Assembly (NCBI GenBank): GCA_011109175.1
Contig: RDEW01000003.1
Coordinates: forward strand, 1,978,923-2,042,922
Reading direction: 5' to 3'
Length of the DNA: 64,000 bases
Source of the DNA: Dicyema japonicum
Lineage: Eukaryota > Dicyemida > Rhombozoa > Dicyemidae
Below the pieces are notes generated by a model that saw only the letters and a list, made by a program, of their open reading frames with translations, was not told where the DNA came from and ran no database searches. Made by a program: the position numbers and the translations under genes. This document shows, piece by piece, positions 22,385 through 33,434 of the stretch (the first letter of the stretch is position 1; each line of letters opens with the position of its first letter).

Positions 22385-23450
22385 TGCACGGGACTGTAGA
22401 CATTAACGAAGCAACGAAGGATGTTCAGATCCACTTGAACACTCTTGAAGAGTGGCTTGGAGCAAACCACCTATCCCCCTCTCCATCGAAACCCACCGTC
22501 ACTGTATTCACGTCCAACTGCCGCCAACTAAATTTTCAACCAATTTTAACAATTCATGGACAACCACTCACTGTTACGAAACATCCCAAAATACTTGGAG
22601 TTATTTATGACCAACTACTAACTTTCTCTAAACATGTGGAGGAACAATGTACAAAGGCCTCTCACAAGATCAACATACTTAAAGCTGTGTCAGGTCATTC
22701 CTTTGGCCAAAGCAAAGAAGCCCTAACCATCATAAACAATTCATTCGAACAACTATTAACTATGCAAGTCCTTGCTGGTCAACCTCTCCCTCTCTTACTT
22801 CTATTGACAAACTACAAAAAGTACAAAACATCGCGCTCAGGATAATTACTGGATGTCTCAGATCAACTCCTGTCGATCATCTACATTGGGAGTCAAAGAT
22901 CCTTCCAATTGGAGACCATCTGGAAATGAGAGCCCTGCAGTTCTTCTCTCAAGCCTACAGTCTAGAACATCCCTGCCACTCCCTATGCAAGCCGCAAAAC
23001 AAAAGGAAAATTATTATGACAACCAGTGACCTGTCTCGGATGTTATCATCCATTCCTTCCATCCCCAATGACAGGAGTCGTCTGAAACAGATACACGATT
23101 TTGTTTCTACGAGAAGCATCCGAAGACTCGGAGACAATAAAATATTACAGCGACCCCCTCCTCCAATAGACCAATTAGAATCCTCTCTTTCAAGGGACGT
23201 GCGAGTAAACCTGACTCGTGTACGATGTGGGCACCACCCATGTCTACCAACATGTGATGTACTCTGCCCCTTTGCAACCTCCACGTGCTGACAACAAATC
23301 ACCTATTTCAATGTCATGAATTGGCACAACATTTCTCCACAATACCGGAACTGACCGATCGATGAGAGCGACCAACATCTGCTGCGTACTACTTAATAGC
23401 TGCTGGCCTCCTACAAGTTAGTGAGGCTGGGGTTACTTAACTAACTAACT
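22385..23450 (+). mobile_element. LINE family C, 3' part with (aact)n tail
   Basis: The ORF from 22384 reads EATKDVQIHLNTLEEWLG, HPKILGVIYDQLLTFSKHVE and KINILKAVSGHSFGQSKEAL. A one-base shift continues as DKLQKVQNIALRIITGCLRS, then VRVNLTRVRCGHHPCL and a final YLIAAGLLQVSEAGVT before stop. This is the region after the reverse transcriptase through the C-terminus of a Jockey-like element. It ends in ttaactaactaactat, a short tandem tail typical of LINE 3' ends. 5'-truncated. Confidence 0.7.
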
Positions 23451-23459
23451 ATAGTATAT

Positions 23460-24170
23460 TCTGTTTTCTCGGTGTTAATTTTTAGGAATGATTTTACAAT
23501 GTTTTGGCCAATTTGTCCAATATACCTTCTAATTAGTGGTCTGTTGCTGTGAGGTCTATGTCATCTGCGAAGATGACTTCCGTTATATGTCTGCGGATAT
23601 TATTCCTGGCCTCTCGTAGGGTTGCCTCCAGATATGCGATGAATAAGACCGAGGATAGGGCGTTTCCTTGGGGCGGTGCCCTTGTTTGTTCCAAATACTC
23701 TGGATTTCTGATTTTCGGGTTGGATAAATAGTTGAGTGGAGGAGAGTAGATAACGAATTATTCTGATGCAATCTTCCTCGAGTAGTGGTGTTAATATTTG
23801 TATCATCTTGACTCTGCTGATTGAGTCAAATTCCTTAGATAGGTTGATTCCCATTATGTGGTACTTCTCTATATTTTTGGCATGAAGCACACATCCATCT
23901 GTGGCTCCAAACGGTATCGGAAGTTGATCTTCCAGAGACAAACCCCCGATAAATCCACTAGTGGGCTTTTATTCTGTCCAGAGCAATTAGCGATAGAATT
24001 TTGCGCAGTGAGTTGAGTAGTATGATTGGTCTCAAGCTATTTAGCTTTCCTTTTTCCTTCCCCGATTTATATAAGGGGATCAATCTTCCGATTCCGATGT
24101 TAATTCTGGAGTGTTCCTCAAAAGTTTTGTTCAGAATGTGAGTAATGAGTTTTTGAAACTCTTCAGAAGA
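23460..24170 (-). mobile_element. LINE family B reverse transcriptase fragment
   Basis: The minus-strand ORF at 23941-23600 has GINLSKEFDSISRVKM and RYLLSSTQLFIQ. A shifted frame gives SVLFIAYLEATLRE and EVIFADDIDLTATDH, so the catalytic FADD is intact at about 23.57 kb. It matches 55.4-55.7 kb (GIDLSRAFDTVNRNKL, EVIYADDVDLIS). Broken by frameshifts. Confidence 0.65.
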
Positions 24171-24700
24171 ATATCTTGGGAGACGACGATGTTACTAAAG
24201 TCAATGCAGTCTCACTTGGAACAACAAATGGAAAAATTACCTTTGTGAACGTTTATGTGCCTCCACTTGGTTCTTTTCCGAAGCACTACACTATGCCCAA
24301 TTTATCTACTTTGGCATCCTTGAACGACGTGATCATTGGGGGATATCAACGCCAAACACCCTCTATGTTCTGAAATGCCTTACAGGCTTATGGAAGATCG
24401 AAAAGCATTCTGTTTTGAGCACTGTATATAAACAATTCATTGAATCATGCATCTCTTATGCATGTGGTATATGGGGTCCACTCATTTCTTGGACGAATGT
24501 CTTGAAGATAGAGGCTAGTCGGAAAAGAGCCTCAAAAGTCACGGAACGCTGGATTTCTGGAGAGTTCCACCCACCATTGCCACTTGAAGTCTTGATACGA
24601 ATGAACCATAGAACGCGCCGTCGTGACTGCGAAGTTCCAGTCACTCGACCGATACGTGCTTATGTGGGGTAGAGGGAGGAGCATCGGGCCAAGATGAAAT
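24171..24700 (+). mobile_element. LINE family C with endonuclease joined to post-RT region (RT deleted)
   Basis: The ORF from 24176 carries AVSLGTTNGKITFVNVYVPP and the endonuclease GG-INAKHPL block. At about 24,362 it jumps into LKCLTGLWKIEKHSV, then SCISYACGIWGPLISWTNVL and ERWISGEFHPPLPLEVL, which lie beyond the reverse transcriptase in other copies. The entire RT is missing at this junction. It faces the LINE B fragment tail to tail. Confidence 0.6.
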
Positions 24701-25650
24701 TCCTGCTAGTGCGTGCTGGAGATTTTAACTCTGGGGTTAATAATAATAAGTTGCAATCGGGAAATTCACCACTGGAGTCTGCAAGGTCCCTATAAATATT
24801 TTACAAACTTTAAAACTTGAGCTAAGACAGCTATATTAGATCCTTAAATTTCAATCTTTAGTAAGATGAGGAGATCATTTTAATAACCCAGGATATCCAC
24901 AAAATAGGTTTTATCCAGTTCTACCGGTTAGTGGGACATATCTTTTCTCAGCATACTGTTTCTGTCGATTATCTGCCATTATGGGAACTCCTTCACTAAA
25001 GTAGGTAAAAGAGGGATCTTTTTGGATCCAGGCCAGTCATTGAGCGGATGACGCTTCCAGGTGAAGAAGGCAAAGAGCAGAATGGTGTTCCTTAGAGGGC
25101 TATTATTAGATCATAGATACATAACTATTACCTTGAATCATTAAGTCAACTAGGCATTACATGCAATACAAATATGCCAGTCTATTAAAAGGGCTGTAGC
25201 AATTTCAATTACGAAACCAATAATCGATGAGAATTTTAACATTTTAATATCCGCTGACTCTATAGACTTTTGTCTGTCCACACATTAGTAGAGACTGAGT
25301 AAGATGAAATATTTATAATAAGGCATCGGATACTTACTAACAGTGACCATTGACCAATAATTAAAACCAAAACTTACACATCCGATGCTCAATTAGTCCT
25401 CCTACTCCACACACTAAATGAATAGATCGACCGATGTTATCTAGAGAACCATGTCATTGGTTCTACCAGTCCAAGTTGACTGAAAAACCGATTGGTTATT
25501 AAAACTCTTTAGTTCACCCAATATAACCACGTTATTATAAAAGAGAGCAAGCTTCGGACAATCATTAGAAGAGCCACTTAGATCTACCTCCTTCGATCAG
25601 CAATAATGTTCACAAAAAGGGAACTAAATAATATAAGGAATAAATTTCAT
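24701..25650. other. No gene; one short copy of repeat D
   Basis: No coding region recognised. At 25010-25100 tggatccaggccagtcattg and ggatgacgcttccagg match repeat D, followed by gaagaaggcaaagagcag, which is shared with 31.2 kb. Confidence 0.45.
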
Positions 25651-25651
25651 T

Positions 25652-26291
25652 TTAAGGATCAAAGCTTTTGCTTATAAATAGATTTTTCTGTAGAACCCGG
25701 ATTTCCTCATAAATGAGAATTGCTGGTCCCAGGAGAAGATTCATGCGAGTCAACACATCATTCCGTTGCAGAAGGAAAAGAGCAAATCCATCAATTTCCT
25801 ACTAAATGAATCAAACATTCCACATGGCCCAAAAATATCTGAGATTCTTCAGGATACCCCAATCCCTTCACCCAATCGGCAACCTCGTGAGACGTCCACC
25901 TAACAAAGTCCACCACTTTGCCCCTTTTCTGGGGAAATTCTCTATTGCAATCACGACAGGTCCAGGAAAAAGACTCGGAAGCTGTAGGATGTTCGTTAAT
26001 GGAAGGATCGTTGCAGTCTGTGTGAAATGCAAGATCGCAGCGCATACAGACGGCGAGATCACTCTCAAACCCGTCCTGTCCACAAACTGCGCAGTTCTTG
26101 CAGTCTATGCAGAACCAATTTCCATTTTTTCCACATTTATTGGGATTTGCTGGATAATTAAGGCAGTGAATGTGATCTAGATGATTTTAGAAGTAGGAAT
26201 TACAAGAGTTTTTACAGTCGGAGCATTCAAGCATCACATCGACGTAACCTGAAGTTTTACAATGTTTGCATGTGGATCGTTTTCTCCCCAT
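25652..26291 (-). CDS. Double PHD-finger plus SAM-domain protein
   Basis: Three exons (26291-26204, 26176-25824, 25798-25652) with introns of 27 and 25 nt give exactly 196 codons. Residues about 8-115 hold two cysteine-rich fingers: CKHCKTSGY, LECSDCKNSYHIHCLNYP, WFCIDCKNCAVCGQDG, VCMRCDLAFHTDC and WTCRDCNREF, the Cys4-His-Cys3 spacing of tandem PHD fingers. Residues about 130-190 form a SAM domain: VDFVRWTSHEVADWVKGLGY, joined across the second intron to FLGHEIDGFALFLLQ, RNDVL and LGPAILIYEEI. PHD pairs read histone tails, and SAM domains of this SAMD1/Polycomb-like type polymerise, so a chromatin reader is inferred. It has no catalytic domain and is short. Intact; ortholog not identified. 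Confidence 0.85.
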
Positions 26292-26827
26292 CTGATGATA
26301 ATGTTGTATGCGGAAAAACAAATAAATATTAATTTTTTTATAATTATATTTAAATAATTTTTAATAAATACTGACCATGACTCCTCGTGCACTTCTCTGA
26401 AAGGGAGTTTATAATCGATTTACTTGATAACGCAGAAGGAAGAAGGGGTACGATGGAGGATCACAGATGTAAAATGGGGTTGCTAATTGATGGAATTGGA
26501 TCATTTAGCTGTTTGATTATACTCTCGTTTTTATCGATGACCCTGAGATTCTAATTACATTTATACGTATTCATGCAAATAAATGTTGTTTTCATGTGAT
26601 TTAGCTGTCTCAATGTGTGATGATACCTGCTTTTAGGACAACCCTCGACATCTGTTGAATATTCAAATCTGATTTAGGGTCAGTTGAAATAATGGTCCAT
26701 AGCAAGTAAGATATTATAAAGAAAAAGCACTGTAAATTAAGTGATGGGGAAGTAATATGAAACGGTAGGGCATGCCAACCGACTTCTACCCCGACAGTCT
26801 CCTCAAAAAAAATCCGTAAACACCGGG

Positions 26828-29374
26828 TCATCTCTGAAGATATGAGTCAGATTCTTTAGTGCGATTTTTGAAATCTCGAATAAGATTTTCGATAGTTCTG
26901 CCAACCTTGCACATTTTTCCTTCCAACCATAGGGGAATCGGCATACGAGGACTTATCCCGTAAGCAAGCTTTAGAGCCAAATTTCGCGTTTTCTCAAATT
27001 TCTTGAGGATAGTGTCTATCTTTTTCGAATCGTCCCATCCTTCTAAACCGTACAACATTGCAGGTAGTATCGCAGTGTTGAAGATATAAACAATGGTCTC
27101 CGGCTCGAGCTTTAGTTTTCTAACGCAGTATATAGCGTTCGTAGCTTTTTTCTTTTGTATTTTAGCATGTTCCATAAAATTACCTCCCTCGTCAATTAGG
27201 AGGCCAAGGTATTTCATAGTCTTCTTCCGAGTATGTCTTGTAACAAGCTTTTTAGGTTAGCCATCCTCCTTCTAGTTATCCTCAGCATACCAGACTTATC
27301 ATGTGCCACCGAAAGAAGTTTTCATTGCACCACACTTCAATCTGGTCCATGTACGTCTTCAATCGTTGCTCAGATACCAAAGGGGTTAAAGAAACATCAT
27401 AGATTATGACGTCATCAGCGTATATCAAAATTTCTGTACGTGGGTTTTCTGGGGAAGGCAATTCACTCATTACAATGTTAAATAATAGAGGACTGAGCAA
27501 TGAACCCTGGGGTACACCTCTTCTCAACCAAATTTCACGAGATTCATAGTTTAAAAAATTAACAATTGACCGTCTATCCGAGAGCAAACTTTGTATCCAA
27601 AAATAGCACATTTCGCAAGACAAATATAAAGACCAAGATGCCACACACTGTCGAAGGCTTTGGATATATCAAGGCAGACTGCGGTCAAACACCTTCTGTA
27701 CAAACAATCTCCACAAGACCGATCTTTTCGAAAACCCCACTGATGGTCCTTTAGTATATCATTACGTTCTATATTTTCAGAAAGTCTGTTGAATAAAATT
27801 CTTTCCATAACTCTTGAGATCGTTGGTATAGCTTATGGGCCTATAACTGGTTGTTAAGTAGCCAGGTTTCCCACATTTACTTATCATCCTGACCTCCGTC
27901 AACTTCCAATGCAAAGGTATATGACCCAACCTGATACTGCATGTATAGAGACATCCCAGATATTCATAGAGTACCTTGGGTGCTTCCTTGAATAAACGAA
28001 TAGCGATCTTGTCCTTTCCAGGAGCATTGTCCTTAGTGCATTTTACCGCATTTTCAACTTCCCCAGCATTTATAGGGCTGTGACGTAGGGGTAAAGAACT
28101 AACTACTTTTTCCAACTTTTCTTTTAGAGAACTGAGGGCCAAAGAAGACAGTCGCTCATCAGGGTTAACCTGTTGTATTTCCGAGAGTTCATCCCCAAAA
28201 AGGTTAGGAATTTCTTTTAAAGATACAGGAGACCCATCATGTTTTTGCAACAGTGGAATTTCTTTTCTGGATTTACGTCCGGTCACTTTGTTATAGACTT
28301 TCCAAAAGTTTGGGTTTTTTCTATAAAATTCACTACACTTAGCTATCCAAAATTTATTTTCCTTAACTTTTTCTAATCTGCGTATTTCTTGCGTGAGCCT
28401 ACGGTCATGGGCATCAGGACATCGACGTAATTTGTTTTTCAAGCATCGTTTCCTTTTCAAAAGGACTATAACATTTTTTGGTGTCAAAAGAAAATTCTTG
28501 TTAACCGAATAAACTTTAGTCGCATATGTTTCAAGGTACAATTTAAAAAAACAATTAGAGTCAATCGAACCCTCAAGATCAGACATGGAAGACTTCGAAT
28601 TACAAAAATTCCCAAAACGTTATAAATATATAGTAATACTTTTTCGGTAATAGTCCGAGTTTATACTTGTCAGATCTTAGCGTACTAGAGCAGGCTTGAC
28701 CTCTAAAGGAGCTAGGTTGAGTTTATAAAGGATCGGTAGATGATCACTACCAATATCACCGAGCGTTATCGGTCGTTCCAAAAATTGATGAACAGATTCC
28801 GATATTAACGCCATTCCCAAATAATCCCAGCCACTTGGAGAATAGTGATTCGGAATCGAGGACATCACAACAGAAAACCCGGAAGACACGGACAAATCTT
28901 TCAAAAAAGGCCGTCTCTATTCGTCCCCAGACAACCAAACGAGGTATCTTTGGAGTTTAAGTCCTCAAAAAGGATCGAGAACGGTGGATTTTCATTATGA
29001 AAAAAATTCTCGATAAGATAAGGATACGAAGATGATTTTTTAGAATACATTCCTTCAATTTTCATCCACATATTTTTCACCCGTACTTCCAGGGAAACAA
29101 ACTCACACAATTCTTGGGACATGATCTTCAGGTTACGAACCATCAGATTTAGTCTGTAGAACAAAGACGTACCCTTTCCTGCAACCGAGCCAGACTTCCA
29201 TTTAATATCAAGAGAACAATATCCCTCAAGTTAAAAATTATCCTCTCTCTTTAACTTCGTTTCATTAACAATTGATATATCAACGGGATCGGTGGATAAC
29301 ATGTGCACAATCTCAGAACGCCTTCTCTTTGAAGATCGGGCGTTTACCCCAATGATAGTAAGAACAGACTTCAT
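26828..29374 (-). mobile_element. LINE family D ORF2: APE endonuclease and reverse transcriptase
   Basis: ORF2 starts ATG at 29374 (MKSVLTIIGVNARSSKRRR), with endonuclease block PVDISIVNETKLK and the late GSDHLPILYKLNL block. Then comes the linker ORF 28586-27777 (DNAPGKDKIAIRLFKEAP, HWKLTEVRMISKCGKP, YRPIS). The reverse transcriptase continues as LKDHQWGFRKDRSCGD, VCLDISKAFDSVW, LRRGVPQGSLLSPLLFN and EILIYADDVIIYD (intact YADD near 27.40 kb). After it come MKYLGLLIDEGGNF and AILPAMLYGLEGW, ending at 26828. A few stops and shifts interrupt it. The most complete LINE in the window. Confidence 0.75.
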
Positions 29375-29900
29375 GCTTGTAGAACCTTTGCCTCTCCAAA
29401 AACGAGGGCCAACAGGTTTCTGACATCAAATCCTTTTTCGGAACAAATATAAACTAGTTCGCCAACAGCATTTATCAATTCCAAGTCTGCAACTGGGCCT
29501 TCCACCAGAATAGGAGTACCGACAGTATTCCCTTTGTTCATGTAATAGGTAACAATGTTTGTATTGTCAGAGGTTCGGTCAGTCTATTTGGGTCGAAAAA
29601 TCACATTTTATGGAGCGTGTAGATTTTCCCTAAACACTTTCAACAGCCTCAACTTTAACCCACTTAACTGGTCGAAACACCTTCTTAGTCTTGTCTTTTG
29701 TTCTTTCTTCAAAAACAGCCTTTGCTGAAGAACAACCACCATAACAAGCCAAATGACCAACTGTCCCACAGTTAATGCACTTCCTTTCACTGCCCTTCGC
29801 CAAACAAGAGTTCATATTATGATCTCTACCACAAATTAAGCACCTTTCATTTTCCTTGCAGAAATTCGCAATAATGGTCCATCCAAACCAAACCAAACTT
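29371..29900 (-). mobile_element. LINE family D ORF1 (gag-like, CCHC knuckles), 5'-truncated
   Basis: The minus strand has CLICGRDHNMNSC (CX2CX3HX4C) and CINCGTVGHLACYGGC (CX2CX4HX6C), the nucleic-acid-binding knuckles of Jockey/CR1-type gag proteins. A shift near 29.6 kb continues as TDRTSDNTNIVTYYMNK and ends LVFGEAKVLQA-stop. The stop TGA (29371-29373) overlaps the ORF2 start ATG (29372-29374) as ATGA. The N-terminal half of ORF1 is missing. Confidence 0.65.
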
Positions 29901-31134
29901 TATTCAAGCGAATTATAGGAGTTAATTAAGAGGTTTATGCGAGTCCGCCTATGCGGCCTGGACTCTTCCGACGTACCTCATCTCCATTTTCTTTTTATCT
30001 TATCGATGGATCCCATCGATCCTCTTCTCCATATTCTGGTCTAGGCTGTTACACATCCTAATTTCATCTCCAGAACGTTGTAAGTACAAAGCCAGTAAGC
30101 CCATCTCCAGTTAGTTCTCACCTTGTAGGTCCTTTCCCCAGTATGTTCTTCCACAGTGGTCCCAAGCCTTCTTGTAAGGACCGATGATGCGGTTAACAAA
30201 GTCCCGTGTAGATCCGGATACGAATGTAGGGATCAATTGGTGTGGGTACTAGGTCCAACTTGGAAAATATCCGGAGACTTTGACCCTTTGGCTACTGCGT
30301 CCCTCAAAAGGTTCCTTAGTTTTTTGTAGAATATGTCAATTCGGCCCGTAGTATGTTTCTCCACCTTGTAATATGTTCCTTCGTCTTGTAGAATAGGTTC
30401 ATTCGACTTGTAATACGTTTCTTCGCCTTAAGGAGAATCCCATGCAGTGCAATAGGTTCCTTCGTCTTGTAATATGGCCCATGTAATGTTGATCTTCGCC
30501 TTGAGAACATGAAAGTAGCACTAGTGGCACCACCTTTTTATCTCAGTACTCTTAACCATCTTCGAAGGGCCTGGACTCTTCAAATATTACTCTTTGTTGG
30601 TGTTCTGTTAGTTAGTATATAATAAACTTATAGCCAAGTATTGCCCTCAAAATCCATGTGTTCTGAATAATGTTAGGTGATCTGTTTTTAAGTTAAAAGC
30701 AGTTGATAAATAGTTGAGAATTTATGTACCTAATCCATATAATCGATATTAAAATTCATTTTATATGTTTTTTTCTGATTTAATTGAGGCTTGTTACTCG
30801 GACATGCCTTACTGTCTCTACTGTTGAATCTTACTCTAAAGTGGATGGAACATGGAGCTTTAACTAATTTCAAGTCTTTAAATTATGATAACAGCATAAT
30901 TTGCTCCTAAGAACGATTTATTTTCCCCCGAGTCTGATCTATTCTAGACCTTCACCTATTCTGGTCTTTAGTTTGAGATTTATTCCACATATGTTACAAT
31001 TCCGAGTACGACTACTTTTACCAGTCATAGGATGATAAAGATACTTGACCAAAAAGTCACCAACTCAACTATCGAATTGCATCCTTTCCAGCATCACATC
31101 ATCGTAGGAACTATTAGTAGCAATAGAGAAATCC
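29901..31134. other. No gene; degenerate tandem repeat at 30.30-30.51 kb
   Basis: No coding region recognised. From about 30,310 to 30,505 the words cttgtaatatgttccttcg, cttgtagaataggttcattc, cttgtaatacgtttcttcg and cttgtaatatggccc recur at roughly 20-50 bp intervals, a worn minisatellite. The minus-strand ORF over it (YYKTKEPIAL, FYKTKEHIT) is probably a product of the repeat. Confidence 0.45.
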
Positions 31135-31240
31135 CTATTGGATGCGGGCTAGATATTGGGGGTCTCCTAAATTGGATGCACCCCATGACACCTCCAGGGA
31201 GATGAAGAAGGCAAAGAGCAGATCGGAATCCTCTGAGCAA
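31135..31240 (+). repeat. Dispersed repeat D, short copy
   Basis: attgggggtctcctaaattg and ccatgacacctccaggg match the 3' part of repeat D, followed by gaagaaggcaaagagcag as at 25.07 kb. Confidence 0.45.
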
Positions 31241-31407
31241 TTGGTAACGAGATTGGATTCAAAAGCACAGCTGACTGCGACGATAATAACGCTACATGGT
31301 TCTCGCCACCATAGTTGAACAGCCTCACAGGAAATCATAAATTCACAAAAACACACGTGGGTTAGTATTAAATAAATATCCAATAAGCATTCAATTGAAC
31401 ATTAAAA

Positions 31408-32202
31408 CTAATTAGGAACATATCTTCTGACAAAATCTCCAATATCCCTCATTTCTTCAAAACAACTAGAATGCTCCATCCCCTTATATGTCTTCATATC
31501 CACATTCTCCAATTTTAGTTTGTCCACCATCACTTCTCTTCCCATTCTAGCAAGGCTTACGTTAACCAACGGATCAGCGTCCCCATGGCAAATCAAAATG
31601 GGACTCTTACTTCCCTCACCAAGAGAAATATCGCCCTTCAAAATCTCCTTGTGTAAGGGTAGCCACGTGCTCAGCGCCAGAACCCCACCCAACGGTTTTT
31701 TGTACGTGAGACCGGTCAATAACGCCACGGCTCCACCTTGAGAGAATCCACCTATGATTATCTGTCGGCTATCAATTCCCTCAGAAATTTGTTGATCAAT
31801 CAACTTGCACACTAAAGATTTATTTATTACATTTACGGTTCGCCGACGCAGAATTAATTCCAGAAACGTCCTCCCGAGCTTGAATTCCGATGTCAAACAA
31901 GTCGAACCTATTTTATCAAAATATGCACATATTACCAGCTATTCATTCTAAATCCTCCATTTAATGAGACTGGTTGAACAGGACTGAAATGTTAAGAAAT
32001 ATTACGCGTGGGGGCATATTATTTCAAAATATGGCAACTTAAGCCTTCCTATTTCTTCCACCCAGCCATGTCTGAAATTATTAAACATCTATAAACCCAG
32101 TATCTCCTAATCCGTGTAGGAATATTAACTAGTCTAATTTAACTTAAATTATACAGATGCTGTCTTTTTTGCGGTCGCCTTCACCACTGCAGCGTTGCTC
32201 AT
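31408..32202 (-). CDS. Acyl-protein thioesterase (lysophospholipase-like serine hydrolase)
   Basis: Alpha/beta hydrolase that removes palmitoyl groups from proteins, cytosolic. Six exons with introns of 26, 25, 22, 28 and 19 nt (GT-AG) give exactly 225 codons, the normal family size. Spliced product: MSNAAVVKATAKKTAS, LIFLHGLGDTGHGW (oxyanion loop), YFEIICPHAPVQPV, RMNSWFDLFDIG, nucleophile motif IIIGGFSQGGAVALLTGL, STWLPLHKEI, CHGDADPLV (acid Asp) and YKGMEHSSC (His). The catalytic triad is complete. Start chosen at the first ATG of exon 1 (32202). An R4-type retroelement ORF on the same strand ends 58 bp upstream of the ATG, so the promoter must be very short or lie in the element. Confidence 0.93.
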
Positions 32203-32260
32203 CTAAAATTTAAATCTCAGAAATTTAAAAATATTATTAATTTTAAGACTAAGTAACACT

Positions 32261-33410
32261 TTATTTAACAAACAATAAAAAAGTTATCTTTTCCATCAAA
32301 TTATTATATTGTAATTCGATCAACGCCTTCACATTTACTAGCCCACCATCATCAACACCATACTTAGCAGACAAAAAAAATTTGATAGTGCCTAGGTGGG
32401 TTGCCCGTGTTTTCTCGGTCGTTATTATGGCGTGCTTCCTAGCAGACACACTTGACCCAGGTATCAGGGTGTCGTGCATTCGCATTAGGATACGCTCACT
32501 TAGTTGGACTACTCCACACAGTCCACGGCCGAATTTATCACGGAGTAAATATAGTCTCTCCTTATTTGCTGCCAGCACATGGACATGGTTCTCTCTGAGT
32601 ACTCCACGGATCATAACATCCATCTCATCATACTCTTTGGGCTCAAACTCCACAACACCTATGTAGTAGTTTAGCAGCGAGACAGCATACTCATTTAATG
32701 CTAGGAACAAATTCCTTGCATTTAGAGACGTCTTACACAATAACGCTGCTCTTTTACGGATGCCTTCAGTAATTTGTCGCTTTGTCTCAGGCATTATAAG
32801 GGACTTTGGAGATTCGGTAACACCCAGATACTTATATCCTTCGTGTTCCTCTAGGACTCTTACTAACTCGCTACATACTTGCGTGTTAGTCGCAGACTTT
32901 GAATAATTCAAATCTAGCATACTCTCAAAGAATTCCCTGGCACAGACCCCTATGGAGTAGAGCTCCTCGGCTGTTCGAGCATACATCTTCAGGTCATCGA
33001 TAAAAAGAAGGTGATTTGTACTGAAACAAACCCCTTCACAATGAACTGGTATTTGCTCAAACCGGTCATTGAGGCGGCGACTCAATGGCTCCAAACAGAG
33101 AACAAAGAGTAGCGGAGACATGCTATCCCCCTGAAGGATCCCCCTCTTGAGTTTTACCTCGCCTATCCGGTGCCTATTATAGTTCAGATGAATACTCCAC
33201 CTATTCATCACAGCCACTACAAAGCTGATGAACCACACAGGCATACACAGACTGTGTAGGCACTCGACAAGGTAAGAATGATCAACTGAATCGTAAGCCT
33301 TCTTCACATCCACCCACATAGACAAAAGTGAGTTTCCATGAGACACAGAAAGGCATTTGATCTATAAAGTTCAATAAATGACGACGAATCCATTGAGGAA
33401 GTCTTCTTGC
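32261..33410 (-). mobile_element. R2/R4-type LINE (family A) with open 361-codon RT ORF
   Basis: An uninterrupted ORF 33346-32261: MWVDVKKAYDSVDHSYLVE, KLKRGILQGDSMSPLLFVL, NHLLFIDDLKMYARTAEEL (catalytic box FIDD at about 33.0 kb), EGYKYLGVTESP, then LLRDKFGRGL and a C-terminal helical region. The FxDD and GYKYLG motifs suit the R2/R4 superclade (from memory). The N-terminal part and fingers domain are missing and the cysteine knuckle/endonuclease end is absent, so it is truncated but not mutated inside. Reversed, the 3' flank contains taaataaagtg, a polyadenylation-like signal. Confidence 0.75.
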
Positions 33411-33434
33411 CAGGAAATCCTGCCCAGAAACTTT

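Noticed and set aside
30316-30510. Protein-coding gene with YYKTKE repeats
   Set aside because: The frame follows a worn tandem repeat; no start context, introns or homology.
30300-30510. CRISPR-like array
   Set aside because: Units are irregular and diverged with no constant spacer length, and the genome is eukaryotic.
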